Positions 49,157 through 58,096 of a DNA stretch of 64,000 bases are shown here, piece by piece; position 1 is the first letter of the stretch; each line of letters starts with the position of its first letter. Made by a program: the position numbers and the translations under genes. Under the pieces are notes generated by a model, which did not search any database, had not been told where the DNA came from, and saw only the letters and a program-made list of their open reading frames with translations. Source of the DNA: JAWLHK01 sp041690355 [NCBI: bacterium] (GTDB taxonomy: Bacteria; J088; JAWLBW01); the NCBI GenBank assembly GCA_041690355.1, contig JAWLHK010000002.1, positions 62,001 through 126,000 on the forward strand, read 5' to 3'.

Positions 49157-50896
49157 ATGGAATGGATGCGTAACAGCGTGACGCGCACCGGGCTTGGTGC
49201 GTTCATGGCCCTCAGCCTGACGCTTTCTGCGTGCGGCGACAGCACGACGGACGACGCCACGGGCGAAACGACGGCGACCCGCATTGCGGCCTGTAAGGAC
49301 CTCGTTGGCGACCAGAAGTACAGCGAAGCCCTCAAGAAGGCCAATGCCGCGCTCGAGTCCGATGCCGACAACTCCGACGCGCACTATTGTGCGACCCTTG
49401 CGCACGTCGGCGTCATCGTCAACACGGTTTCGGCCATCATCAGCGCCGCCGCCAACCTGAACCTGGCGCCCGAGTACCGGGCCGCCATCGACGGCAAGCA
49501 GTTCCTGCTTCCGTTCGTCGAAGACATCGAATCCGGAATCGCCGGCATCGACAAACACGCCTATGCCCTCGTCGGCATGGATAACCCGACGTTCCAGATC
49601 GACAGCTTCCCGCTCAGCCTGAACACGGCCGACCTGGTCAAGCTGGTCGGCAAGTTCAGCGACGCCGACATCCAGGTTCAGGGCGAAGCCGAAATCGACC
49701 TGAATGGCGTGTGGGATCTCAGCCAGATTCAAGCGCTCGCCGGCGCCGGCAACGCCATCCAGGGCGTGCTCGACTACCTGTTCGCGCACGACCTGAACCT
49801 CGACGAAATCAATGACCTCGAGCTGAAGACGACCGAAGGCATTGCTGCCGCCCTGCACGCGAACAACCGCCTGCTCAAGCTGGCGACCGACGCCGACTCG
49901 ACGGCCCGCCTGTCGGGTGACGACCGCTACAAGGGCGTTCGCCTCGATGCCCTGTCGGCTCTCTCGTACCTGGTCGGCCGCGCTTCGGCTCTCGAACGCG
50001 TCGCCCCGGCCAGCGAAGGCCTCGTCGCCGCCATCAAGGCGAACGCCGGTAAGACCGACCGCGTGGTCGTGTGGACCGACGCCGACGCCGACGGCATTCC
50101 CGAGAAGATCAAGGTGCCGGCCATCGACGTCGTCAACGAAAACCTGACGATCACCATCGACGGCGTAGTCGAGACGATCCCGAGCGAGTTCGACAACCCG
50201 CTCTCGGCGACCTTCTGGACGTCGCTCATCGACCTTGGCGCTGAGATCCGTGACAACGTCGAAGACAACGGTGCCTCGCAGATCGCCGTCAAGACGCTGG
50301 TCGACGCGGCCATCGCCGAGTTCAACGACAACGCCGACGTGAACGAGTTCATCGTCGACCTGTGGCCGTCGGCGGTGACCTATGCCGCCATGGAATTCCC
50401 CGACCTGGTCTACGTCAGCCCGGGCGAGTTCCTGGCCGAGCCGAAGGGCGTGCGCTCGATGATTCCGTACTACTTCTCGCACACGACCGACGGCACGACC
50501 TATGCCTGGGACATGGCCATCGAGTTCGAAGGGTACCTGAACGGCACCACGATCACGAACGAAAAGATCGGCAAGAAGTTCGAATCGGCTGCCGATGCCG
50601 ACTTCGCCCACTTCGACTACGGCGCGAACGTCGACGGCGTGCTCGAGTACCTGTTCGACGACTTCGATACCGAACCGGCCAAGATCGCGGCTGACACCCT
50701 GCGCCCGACGCTCGAGCTGACCGAGCTCATCTACGTCGCGCTGCAGGATCCGGCCTTCGGCGGCCTGCTCTATACGAAGACCGACGCGCTCGCCGACTAT
50801 CCGCTGACCAAGTCGGCGACCCCGGCGAAGCCCGACAGCGCCGGATTCAACGCCGGCCTGAACGCGCTGCTGCTCTACTACAACCCGGCTCCGTAA
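49157..50896 (+). CDS. Large lipoprotein of unknown function, paralogue 1
   Basis: 579 aa. Signal peptide with lipobox TLSAC (Cys26). The N-terminal part is helical and TPR-like (ACKDLVGDQKYSEALKKANA, SDAHYCATLAHVGVIVNTV). A DxDxDG calcium-binding-like loop (WTDADADGIPEKI) lies at about residue 305. The C-terminal half (PDLVYVSPGEFLAEP ... ELTELIYVALQDPAFGGLLY) is strongly conserved in paralogue 2. No family is recognised. Translation is preceded by GGGAGAAACC. A strong terminator follows, so it is a single-gene unit, with sigma-54 and sigma-70 promoters upstream. Confidence 0.88.
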   Translation: MEWMRNSVTRTGLGAFMALSLTLSACGDSTTDDATGETTATRIAACKDLVGDQKYSEALKKANAALESDADNSDAHYCATLAHVGVIVNTVSAIISAAANLNLAPEYRAAIDGKQFLLPFVEDIESGIAGIDKHAYALVGMDNPTFQIDSFPLSLNTADLVKLVGKFSDADIQVQGEAEIDLNGVWDLSQIQALAGAGNAIQGVLDYLFAHDLNLDEINDLELKTTEGIAAALHANNRLLKLATDADSTARLSGDDRYKGVRLDALSALSYLVGRASALERVAPASEGLVAAIKANAGKTDRVVVWTDADADGIPEKIKVPAIDVVNENLTITIDGVVETIPSEFDNPLSATFWTSLIDLGAEIRDNVEDNGASQIAVKTLVDAAIAEFNDNADVNEFIVDLWPSAVTYAAMEFPDLVYVSPGEFLAEPKGVRSMIPYYFSHTTDGTTYAWDMAIEFEGYLNGTTITNEKIGKKFESAADADFAHFDYGANVDGVLEYLFDDFDTEPAKIAADTLRPTLELTELIYVALQDPAFGGLLYTKTDALADYPLTKSATPAKPDSAGFNAGLNALLLYYNPAP

Positions 50897-50919
50897 GCCG
50901 GATTGGCAACGTACTCCAG

Positions 50920-50948
50920 GCGGCCCCCGAAAGGGGGCCGCTTTTTTT
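50920..50948 (+). terminator. Rho-independent terminator
   Basis: GCGGCCCCC, GAAA tetraloop, GGGGGCCGC (50920-50941), followed by seven T. It ends paralogue 1's transcript. Confidence 0.95.
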
Positions 50949-50972
50949 ATGCCCGGATTTCTTCCGCACGCC

Positions 50973-50990
50973 TCGGCACGCGAATTGCTA
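50973..50990 (+). promoter_or_regulatory. Sigma-54 promoter (-24/-12) for paralogue 2
   Basis: TCGGCACG-N4-TTGC with GG at 50975-50976 and GC at 50987-50988, 10 bp apart. It lies about 80 bp upstream of ATG 51068, right after the terminator of paralogue 1. Confidence 0.75.
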
Positions 50991-51067
50991 AGAGGAGAAG
51001 ACAGAATGGATCGATAGTCGAACGTCTACCCGCTGCGGCCTGAGGCACGGCGCGCCCGAGGTGAACC

Positions 51068-52819
51068 ATGAAGATCAGGACGATTCGCGCGTTGCTGGTG
51101 TGTGGAACCGTGTTCGCTTTCGGAGGCTGCTTTCCCATCGGCTGCGGCGGGCGGGATGCCGCGGAGCCGGTATCGGAGATCCCTTCTCCCCCGGCGCGCG
51201 TCGAGCAGTGCCTCGAGAACAATGCCCGCGGGCGGTACTGGGAGGCGCTGAAGGATTCCGAAGCCGTGCTGGAGGCGAATCCCGAGAATGCCGGCGCCCA
51301 TTACTGCGCAGCCCTCGCGCACTTCGGCGTCATCGTCGATACGATCTCAGCCATCATCAGCGCCGCGGCCAACCTGAACCATGCGCCGGAATACAGAGCG
51401 TCCATCGACGGCAAGCAGTTTCTCCTCCCCTTTGTCGAAGACATCGAAGCGGGGATTGCGGGCATCGATCGCCATGCCTATGCCCTGATCGGCATGTCAG
51501 ACCATCCGACCCTCTTCGTAGAGAGTTTTCCGCTGCCCCTGAATCTGGGCGACCTGGCGAAGCTTCTCGCGAAAATCGAAAACGTCCCGATCGAAGTGCA
51601 GGGCGAAGCCGAGATCGATCTGGCGGGGGCCTGGGACGTCAGTCACATCCAGCTTCTCGCCGGGCTCGGCAACCTGGTGCAGACGGGCATCGACTATCTG
51701 TTCGCGCATGACCTGAACCTCGACAACCCCGAGGCGTTGTTCTTTGAAACTTCGGCTCAGATTGCGTATGCCCTGCACGCGAACCCACGCTTTGGGAAAC
51801 CGGCCGGTACCCGGGACCACGAATCACGCGAGCGGATGACGGGCGGCGAGTCCTATAAGGGGGTGCGGCTCGGCGCCTTGTCGGCCCTGTCGTATCTGGT
51901 CGGGCGTGAGACCCATCTGGAGCGGGTGGCGCCGGCCAACGACGGGCTGCGCATGGCCATCCGCGTGAATGCGGGCCGGTCTGACGGCATCCTCATCTGG
52001 ACTGACCGGGACCACGACGGCATTCCGGAGCGGATTACCATTCCGGCCCTCGAGCAGCTGAACCGGACCCTGACGGTCACCGTAGAGGGTAAGCCGTATC
52101 CCATTCCGAGCGAGTTCGAGAATCCGTTTTCGGCGGATTTCTGGATGGCCCTCGAAGCCTTCGCAATCGACCTCCGCGAAAACATCGAAACGGGCAGCCC
52201 CGGCTCGGTCGGACTCAAGCGCCTGGCCGACGCCGCGCTCGTGGAACTCGACGAAAACGCGGCGATGCGCACCGCGGCGGCACGCTGCTGGCCGGCGGCG
52301 GTGACGTGGGCCGGCAGGGAATTCCCTGATCTCGTCTACCTGAATCCCCGGGCTTTTCTGGAAGACCCACCGTATCTTCGCAACCTGATCCCCTGGTACT
52401 TCTCGTACACCACGGACGGAACGCAGATCGGCTGGGAACTTGCCCTGGAGATCGAAGGGTTTGCCGGGGGTATGACGGTCACGAACCGGAAAGCGGGTCT
52501 CGAGCTTCGTGCAGAGCCGGGCGCCGACTTCGAGCACTTCGACTACGCGCCGGGGGCCGACGGCATTCCTGCATACGCGTTCGAGGACTTTGAGACCGAG
52601 CCGGCCCCGATTCCGGCAGACACGCTGCGCCCGACGGCCGAGGTGCCGGAGCTGTTCTACCTTGCCCTGCAGGATCCTTCGTTCGGGGGCCTGCTCCGCC
52701 TGAAAACGGCGTCGCTCGAAACGTTTCCCGAGACCGGGGCGCTGACCTCCTCGCCCGTTCCGCTGGAGCCCGACAACGCCGTTTTCAACGCCACCCTCAA
52801 CGCCCTGCGCCTCTACTGA
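51068..52819 (+). CDS. Large lipoprotein of unknown function, paralogue 2
   Basis: 583 aa, GAGGTGA ribosome-binding site, lipobox AFGGC (Cys21). It aligns end to end with paralogue 1: SAIISAAANLN, AIDGKQFLLPFVEDIE-like middle, WTDRDHDGIPERI, SALSYLVGRE and VPELFYLALQDPSFGGLLR are near-identical blocks. The two genes arose by tandem duplication. The conserved DxDxDG loop suggests calcium binding. The two cysteines CFPIGC near the N-terminus are specific to this copy. Confidence 0.88.
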   Translation: MKIRTIRALLVCGTVFAFGGCFPIGCGGRDAAEPVSEIPSPPARVEQCLENNARGRYWEALKDSEAVLEANPENAGAHYCAALAHFGVIVDTISAIISAAANLNHAPEYRASIDGKQFLLPFVEDIEAGIAGIDRHAYALIGMSDHPTLFVESFPLPLNLGDLAKLLAKIENVPIEVQGEAEIDLAGAWDVSHIQLLAGLGNLVQTGIDYLFAHDLNLDNPEALFFETSAQIAYALHANPRFGKPAGTRDHESRERMTGGESYKGVRLGALSALSYLVGRETHLERVAPANDGLRMAIRVNAGRSDGILIWTDRDHDGIPERITIPALEQLNRTLTVTVEGKPYPIPSEFENPFSADFWMALEAFAIDLRENIETGSPGSVGLKRLADAALVELDENAAMRTAAARCWPAAVTWAGREFPDLVYLNPRAFLEDPPYLRNLIPWYFSYTTDGTQIGWELALEIEGFAGGMTVTNRKAGLELRAEPGADFEHFDYAPGADGIPAYAFEDFETEPAPIPADTLRPTAEVPELFYLALQDPSFGGLLRLKTASLETFPETGALTSSPVPLEPDNAVFNATLNALRLY

Positions 52820-52820
52820 G

Positions 52821-52874
52821 CCGTAAATTGCAATGGGCAATTCGACCGCAATGGCTGCTTACGGAGCACCTTTT
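52821..52874 (+). terminator. Possible terminator after paralogue 2
   Basis: CCGTAA (52821-52826) pairs with TTACGG (52859-52864) and encloses an AATTGC...GCAATT hairpin (52826-52842); ACCTTTTT follows. Weaker than the other terminators. The remaining gap to 53104 contains a sigma-70 promoter and nothing else recognised. Confidence 0.45.
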
Positions 52875-53011
52875 TGGGTTCCTCGATAGCTCCTTGTCAC
52901 GGCGTTGAGAATAGTCGTGGTTCGGTCGCCTGCATTGCAGATTTCTCTGTAATGGCTCGCCGCAGACAAAGCGTTTGCGTGGGTCGTGCTGGACGAGCCA
53001 TGGAACATCCC

Positions 53012-53041
53012 TTGACGAGTGACTTGCGGATTGAATATACT
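53012..53041 (+). promoter_or_regulatory. Sigma-70 promoter for the repeat lipoprotein
   Basis: TTGACG (53012-53017), 18-bp spacer, TATACT (53036-53041), about 65 bp before ATG 53105. Confidence 0.7.
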
Positions 53042-53104
53042 TCGCTTTGCTTTACTTCGTGCTCTGGCTGATTAGCGCCTAGCAGGAAATCAAGTGGGAG
53101 ATCT

Positions 53105-54361
53105 ATGAGGCTTATTGGCATTGTTTTTGCCCTTATGTGCATCACGGCATATTCAGCATGCGATAAAGAGCCCCTGGATATCCTGCCAAGTCGACCCGAA
53201 CTCGCCTTAACCGTATATCCCCGTTCGGTCGACTTGTATCCCGGGGAGGTCACGAGATATTCACTTTCGGTATCCGGAGCGTCAGATGCGCAAATCCTGA
53301 ATGCGCATTACGAGCTTGATAGTGATGCCGCCGGAATTGTGACGGGCGACGGTACATATACCGCGGGGGAGGTACCAGGGCTTTACCAGTTGACTGTGAC
53401 TGCCACGGTGCAGCATGGCGGCAGGACTTTCATCAAGAGTGCAACAGCTAGCATTACGATTACTGAAAAACCTTGCCCAGGCACGTTAACGGTCTACTAC
53501 GAGGGGGCTTCAGCAACCGGGCACGAAAACATCGCCTATTACTTCATCGCGGCAGAGTCGGAAGACGGCATCGAGGAAAGTCATTGGTACCTCGCAGGAG
53601 ACGATGCGAGGTGGTTTACCGAAGATGACCTGCTTACGGAACGGTCTCTCACGTCGTGGAGTATCGACGGTAACAACACTGTCCAATGGACCGAAGTATA
53701 TTGGCTCGACACTTTCGATGGCACGTGGTATTCGTACGCATACGAAATTCACGAGGATCCGGAAGGAAGGAGAAGGGACATCTATTACTTCGAGCCTGGA
53801 GAGGACGGCGCTTGGGGAGTGCTGAATCGGAAGGAATATGTGTTTGGTTCCTCTGATCGCCTTGACGAAGTATATGATTGGGCGTATACCGGAAGCTCGC
53901 CGACCCTCGCGAAGCGAACGAGTTTCGACTACGAGTCGGACGTTCGCCGCGTCAGGTATGAATACAACACACCCGGAACCGACGGCACCTGGTTCACTTC
54001 AGATGATGAAATCAGCAGGCTGGCGTCGGAGGAGTATCTGGATTACACCTTTATGATTCCTTCGCAAATCACCACTAATGATTCTCCAGGCATGGATGGC
54101 GTGTGGGGAACAAGCGACGATTCTGTGAAGAGAATTGAGGTTTGGTCCTATGAGGACGCCGGACAGGTGTTGGTGGAGTATGTTGACTATTATGATCGGG
54201 GAAATGACGGTCGCTGGTTGACCGCTGATGACATGGGATTGGCTACGAAATACCAATACTACGAGAATGGCGAACAATCTGGGATCGAGTACTACGATGA
54301 GTTGGGCGCGCTAGTAGGAACGAAGCGCATCTTTTACTGTACCCTCTCCATAGTTGAGTAG
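53105..54361 (+). CDS. Repeat lipoprotein with Ig-like domain and W-DD units
   Basis: 418 aa, lipobox AYSAC (Cys19). Residues 33-120 resemble a bacterial Ig-like domain (LALTVYPRSVDLYPGEVT). The rest carries five units of a G-x-D-G-x-W-x-T-x-D-D pattern: 165-176, 232-239 (short), 291-302 (GTDGTWFTSDDE), 329-340 (GMDGVWGTSDDS) and 366-377 (GNDGRWLTADDM), separated by RHS/YD-like stretches (VRYEYNT, TKYQYYENGE). The acidic units could bind calcium. Base composition is markedly less GC-rich than the flanking genes, so it was probably acquired by transfer into the lipoprotein array. Likely surface-exposed. Confidence 0.82.
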   Translation: MRLIGIVFALMCITAYSACDKEPLDILPSRPELALTVYPRSVDLYPGEVTRYSLSVSGASDAQILNAHYELDSDAAGIVTGDGTYTAGEVPGLYQLTVTATVQHGGRTFIKSATASITITEKPCPGTLTVYYEGASATGHENIAYYFIAAESEDGIEESHWYLAGDDARWFTEDDLLTERSLTSWSIDGNNTVQWTEVYWLDTFDGTWYSYAYEIHEDPEGRRRDIYYFEPGEDGAWGVLNRKEYVFGSSDRLDEVYDWAYTGSSPTLAKRTSFDYESDVRRVRYEYNTPGTDGTWFTSDDEISRLASEEYLDYTFMIPSQITTNDSPGMDGVWGTSDDSVKRIEVWSYEDAGQVLVEYVDYYDRGNDGRWLTADDMGLATKYQYYENGEQSGIEYYDELGALVGTKRIFYCTLSIVE

Positions 54362-54476
54362 CGGGGTCGCTTACGCCTTCCTCCGTAATGCGTTGCGTCA
54401 TTTCGCGAGCCATGACTCTATGGCGGACAAAGCGCAGGCCGACTATAATGTCAACGGCTTAAAACAGAGGTTGATT

Positions 54477-56552
54477 ATGGCCAAGCCCCGCGCTTTCCGT
54501 GCGCTTTTTCTTCTCCCGGCTCTGCTGGCCCTGACCGGCTGCCCGGCCGACGTGCCCGAAGAGACCGTCAATCCGGCGATCAAATCGTGGCAGAAGCACA
54601 TCGAGAACGGGAAAGAAGCGCTCACCAACTTCCAGGGCAAGCGCGCCCGTGACAACTTCGTTCAGGTCATCAACGACCCGTTCTTCCAGGCGCAGCCGAA
54701 GAACCGGCACTACTGCCAGGCGAGCTACGGCATCATGCTGGCCGACGGGCAGATGATGCTCTCGCAGATCAACTTCATCTTCAACCTGCTGCTCTCGGGG
54801 CAGTTCGGCCAGGCCCCCGGCGACCTGCGCATCCCCGCCGAGCTGCGGGCCGCGCTCGCCGCTGCGGGCGCCCCCGAACTTCCGGCGCAGAAGGCCGAAG
54901 TCGGCGAGCAGGACCTCATCGGCTTTCTCGACACCTACTGGACCTACTCCATCGAGCCGCACGCGCGCGAGATGGCTCACTACTCCGAGGCGGTCACGAC
55001 GTTCGCCGTCCCCGACTGCGCGTTCGCCATCGGCGTCGCCGACCCGGGCGCCGACCCGGCCACGCAGGAGAAGGAGGCCAAGTTTGCCTACGTGCTCAAC
55101 CTGGGCGACGACAAGATGCCGGTGCTGCAGGTCAGCTTCCAGGCCCGTTTCGACGGGGCCGAAGCGCGGGCCGTCAGCACGCTGTCGCGCACGCTGCTCG
55201 GCGGCTTCGACTTTCTGCTCGCCCACTCGGCGGCGCTGCGCATCAACGCCGTCAAGATCGGCTACATGCTGGGCATCCTGAATCCCGACTGCATCCAGAC
55301 GAACTTTCTCGACTGCTTCAACGGCGAGATGTCGCCCGAGCCGGTAAACATTCTCGACTGGGCGTTTCTTTTCCAGGACAACCCCAACCTGCTCGCCCGC
55401 AGCGGGCCGCGTTGGGACAAGCGCATCAACATGGTCGACGACGATCTGGCCAAAGGCTTCAAATCCCTGCGCACCTTCTTTGACGCCCTGGTCAGCCGCG
55501 CCGCCTACTATGCCGCGCAGCCGTCGCAGCGACCGCTGGACGAGTTCCTCATCAAATACACCGACCGCGACGCGAACGGCATCGTGAATCTGGGCGACGT
55601 GCTCGGCATCAACATCGGCGGGTTCAAGTGCAGCGTCGAGCTGTTTGTGGCCAAGGGCGGCCTGACGGAGGCGCAGATCAACAAGATGCGCGAGCAGTGC
55701 GCCAGCATCGAAGGGATGATCAACGCCGCCATTCCGCTCATCGACAAGCCGCTCGATCCGACGGAAGAGGTCGTCGAGTCGATCGTGACCTTTGCCGACC
55801 GCATGTATGACAACATGCGCGCCGTCGACAAGCCCGACTGGCCGTACGAGCGGATTCCGATCAATTCGTTCGACCCGGTCATCGAGAACTTTGCCATCCG
55901 CTTCATCGATTCGCCGACCCCGGCCTTTCTCGAGCTCGACCTCGCGGCGTACTTCACGAACCCGCAACCGCTCAACACGTTCATCCCGTACTGGAAGATC
56001 ATGACCACAGGGTTCACGGGAGCCCGGTTTCTCATGGACTCGGATGATTACTTCGTCGACGGGACAAACGCGACGCTGCCTGAGATCTTCTTCGAACCGA
56101 CCGCCCCCGGGTTCTACTTCGGCTCCGATTACCTCATCGGTCTGCGCGAGACTGACGTGCTTACCGAGCGGGCCCTGTTTACCGGTTCGTTCGACGGCGG
56201 CTGGCGCGGCGCAAACATCTCGGGGCTGAGCATTCCCGCAGACTGCACCAATGCCGGCGTGCTGCAGGGCACCCTGAGCCGCTCGGGCACGACCCGGACC
56301 TTCGGGATGCCGGTGTCGGCGTTTCTCCTTCCGGACCCGAGCCTGAACGGACTCGTCTACATCGACCTCGCCCCGCTGGAGAACGTCTACAATCTGGTTT
56401 CTTACGGAGCGACGAACTGCAGCGATCCGATCGGATTCGAGCCGGCGACGAACTACGCCCTGACCAAGGGGATGTGGCAATACGTCGACTTTCTCTGGGA
56501 GCACCTCGACGCGCTCGTCAAGCCGTTCCTGGAGGGGGTCATTTTTCCCTGA
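54477..56552 (+). CDS. Large lipoprotein of unknown function, paralogue 3
   Basis: 691 aa from ATG 54477 with ACAGAGG upstream; a TATAAT at 54444-54449 may be its -10. Lipobox ALTGC (Cys22). It is a more distant relative of paralogues 1 and 2: the same HYCQ block, DFLLAHSAALRIN, a TDRDANGIV calcium-loop equivalent, and a similar C-terminus (VYNLVSYGA). It is longer, with an added ~100 residues in the middle containing several Cys (KCSVELF, QCASIE). Function unknown. Confidence 0.85.
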   Translation: MAKPRAFRALFLLPALLALTGCPADVPEETVNPAIKSWQKHIENGKEALTNFQGKRARDNFVQVINDPFFQAQPKNRHYCQASYGIMLADGQMMLSQINFIFNLLLSGQFGQAPGDLRIPAELRAALAAAGAPELPAQKAEVGEQDLIGFLDTYWTYSIEPHAREMAHYSEAVTTFAVPDCAFAIGVADPGADPATQEKEAKFAYVLNLGDDKMPVLQVSFQARFDGAEARAVSTLSRTLLGGFDFLLAHSAALRINAVKIGYMLGILNPDCIQTNFLDCFNGEMSPEPVNILDWAFLFQDNPNLLARSGPRWDKRINMVDDDLAKGFKSLRTFFDALVSRAAYYAAQPSQRPLDEFLIKYTDRDANGIVNLGDVLGINIGGFKCSVELFVAKGGLTEAQINKMREQCASIEGMINAAIPLIDKPLDPTEEVVESIVTFADRMYDNMRAVDKPDWPYERIPINSFDPVIENFAIRFIDSPTPAFLELDLAAYFTNPQPLNTFIPYWKIMTTGFTGARFLMDSDDYFVDGTNATLPEIFFEPTAPGFYFGSDYLIGLRETDVLTERALFTGSFDGGWRGANISGLSIPADCTNAGVLQGTLSRSGTTRTFGMPVSAFLLPDPSLNGLVYIDLAPLENVYNLVSYGATNCSDPIGFEPATNYALTKGMWQYVDFLWEHLDALVKPFLEGVIFP

Positions 56553-56576
56553 CGCTACGGGCGTCCGTGATTTCAG

Positions 56577-56598
56577 CGGGGGCTTCGGCCCCCGTTTT
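56577..56598 (+). terminator. Rho-independent terminator
   Basis: CGGGGGC, TTCG tetraloop, GCCCCCG (56577-56594), four T. It ends paralogue 3's transcript. Confidence 0.92.
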
Positions 56599-56705
56599 CA
56601 TTCAACGGACCTGTTCAGACGGGTCCGGGGGGATTAAGGTAGGGGTTTGAGGCGGGACGCAGTTTGCGCCGCCGGTTTTGTTGCTTCAGCGCTGAAGGTG
56701 TCCCC

Positions 56706-58061
56706 ATGTTCAGTCTCGACATGACGAATCTGCAGCCGTCGCTGGCGGCCTGGCGCGGCGACTGGCACGAACGGCTCGCCCGCGGCCACGAGGGGTTCCT
56801 GCGTTTCCGCCGCGAGCGCCTTTCGACGTTCCACGAGGCCATCGAGCCCGCCGGGCGCGCGCAGGTCGACGAGATTCTCGCGCAGGCCGGCGAGCTGCGG
56901 GCAGCGGGCTTCACGCACTACGTGAACCTCGGCATCGGCGGGTCGAGCCTCGGCGGCGAGGCGCTGCTGCGCGCGCTGCTGCACCCCTGGCAGAACGAGC
57001 TTCCGGTAGACTCGGGGTTTTCGCGCTACTACTTTCCCGACAACGTCGATCCCGAAACGAACGCGGGCCTGCTCGACATTCTTCCGGCCGAGCAGACCCT
57101 GTTTCACGTCGCGAGCAAATCCGGGTCCACCGCCGAGACCGCGGCGCAGCTGCAGATCTGCCTGCACTGGCTCGAAGCGCGCCTCGGCCGCGAGAAGGCC
57201 GCGCGCCATCTCGTCGTTTCGACCGATCCCGAGCAGGGCGACCTGCGGCGGCAGGTGCGCGACCGTGGGTTTCGCGCGGTGTCGATTCCCCCCGGGCTCG
57301 GCGGGCGGTTCAGCGTCTTCGGCTCGGTCGGCCTGCTCCCGCTTGCCCTCTTCGGACGCGACGTCGAGGCTTTTCTCGGGGGCGCGCGTGACGTGGCGGC
57401 GCGCTGCGAGCAACTCGAGAACAACCCGGCCCTCGAGCTCGCGGCCGCGCTGCACGCGCAGCATGTTCTCGGAAAGCGTAATGTGCTCGTTCTGTTTCTC
57501 TACAGTGATGCCCTGAGCTGGGTGGGCGACTGGTTCGGGCAGCTGTGGGCCGAAAGCCTGGGCAAGCGCGGTTGCGGCAGCACTCCGGTGCGGGCCGTCG
57601 GTGCCACCGACCAACACTCGCAGCTGCAGCTTTACATGGAGGGGCCCGACGACAAGACCGTGCTCTTTCTGCGCGCAGCCGGCTACCGTGCCCATGTCGA
57701 CATCCCCCGGAGCGAGCCGCGCTATGGCTCGACCGGCTATCTCATGGGGCACTCGCTGCGCGAACTGCTCGACGTGGAGTCGCTGGCCACCGAAAAGGCG
57801 CTCACCGACAACGGGCGCCCCAACGCGTCGTTGACGCTCGATGCGATCGATGAGCGTTCGCTCGGGGGGCTGCTCTACTTTCTTCAGCTCGTGACCGTAT
57901 ACGCCGGTGCGCTCTACGGGGTGAACCCGTTCGATCAGCCGGGGGTCGAGGCCGGCAAGCGCGCGACGTACGGCTGGTTCGGGCGCGAAGGCTTTGCCGA
58001 ACAGGGCGACGCCCTGCGCGCCTGGGCCGCGCGCGCGAAGTCCGTCGTGCGCCTGGGCTGA
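56706..58061 (+). CDS. pgi: Glucose-6-phosphate isomerase
   Basis: 451 aa from ATG 56706. The family's signature segments are present: VNLGIGGSSLGGEALLRAL, FHVASKSGSTAETAAQL, GGRFSVFGSVGLLP and the C-terminal GATDQHSQLQLYMEGP with the catalytic His and Glu, then GALYGVNPFDQPGVEAGK. It interconverts glucose-6-phosphate and fructose-6-phosphate. The length is that of the shorter bacterial Pgi type. Confidence 0.96.
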   Translation: MFSLDMTNLQPSLAAWRGDWHERLARGHEGFLRFRRERLSTFHEAIEPAGRAQVDEILAQAGELRAAGFTHYVNLGIGGSSLGGEALLRALLHPWQNELPVDSGFSRYYFPDNVDPETNAGLLDILPAEQTLFHVASKSGSTAETAAQLQICLHWLEARLGREKAARHLVVSTDPEQGDLRRQVRDRGFRAVSIPPGLGGRFSVFGSVGLLPLALFGRDVEAFLGGARDVAARCEQLENNPALELAAALHAQHVLGKRNVLVLFLYSDALSWVGDWFGQLWAESLGKRGCGSTPVRAVGATDQHSQLQLYMEGPDDKTVLFLRAAGYRAHVDIPRSEPRYGSTGYLMGHSLRELLDVESLATEKALTDNGRPNASLTLDAIDERSLGGLLYFLQLVTVYAGALYGVNPFDQPGVEAGKRATYGWFGREGFAEQGDALRAWAARAKSVVRLG

Positions 58062-58096
58062 AATCGGCGGCCGGTTCCGGGTATGATGTGACCGGC

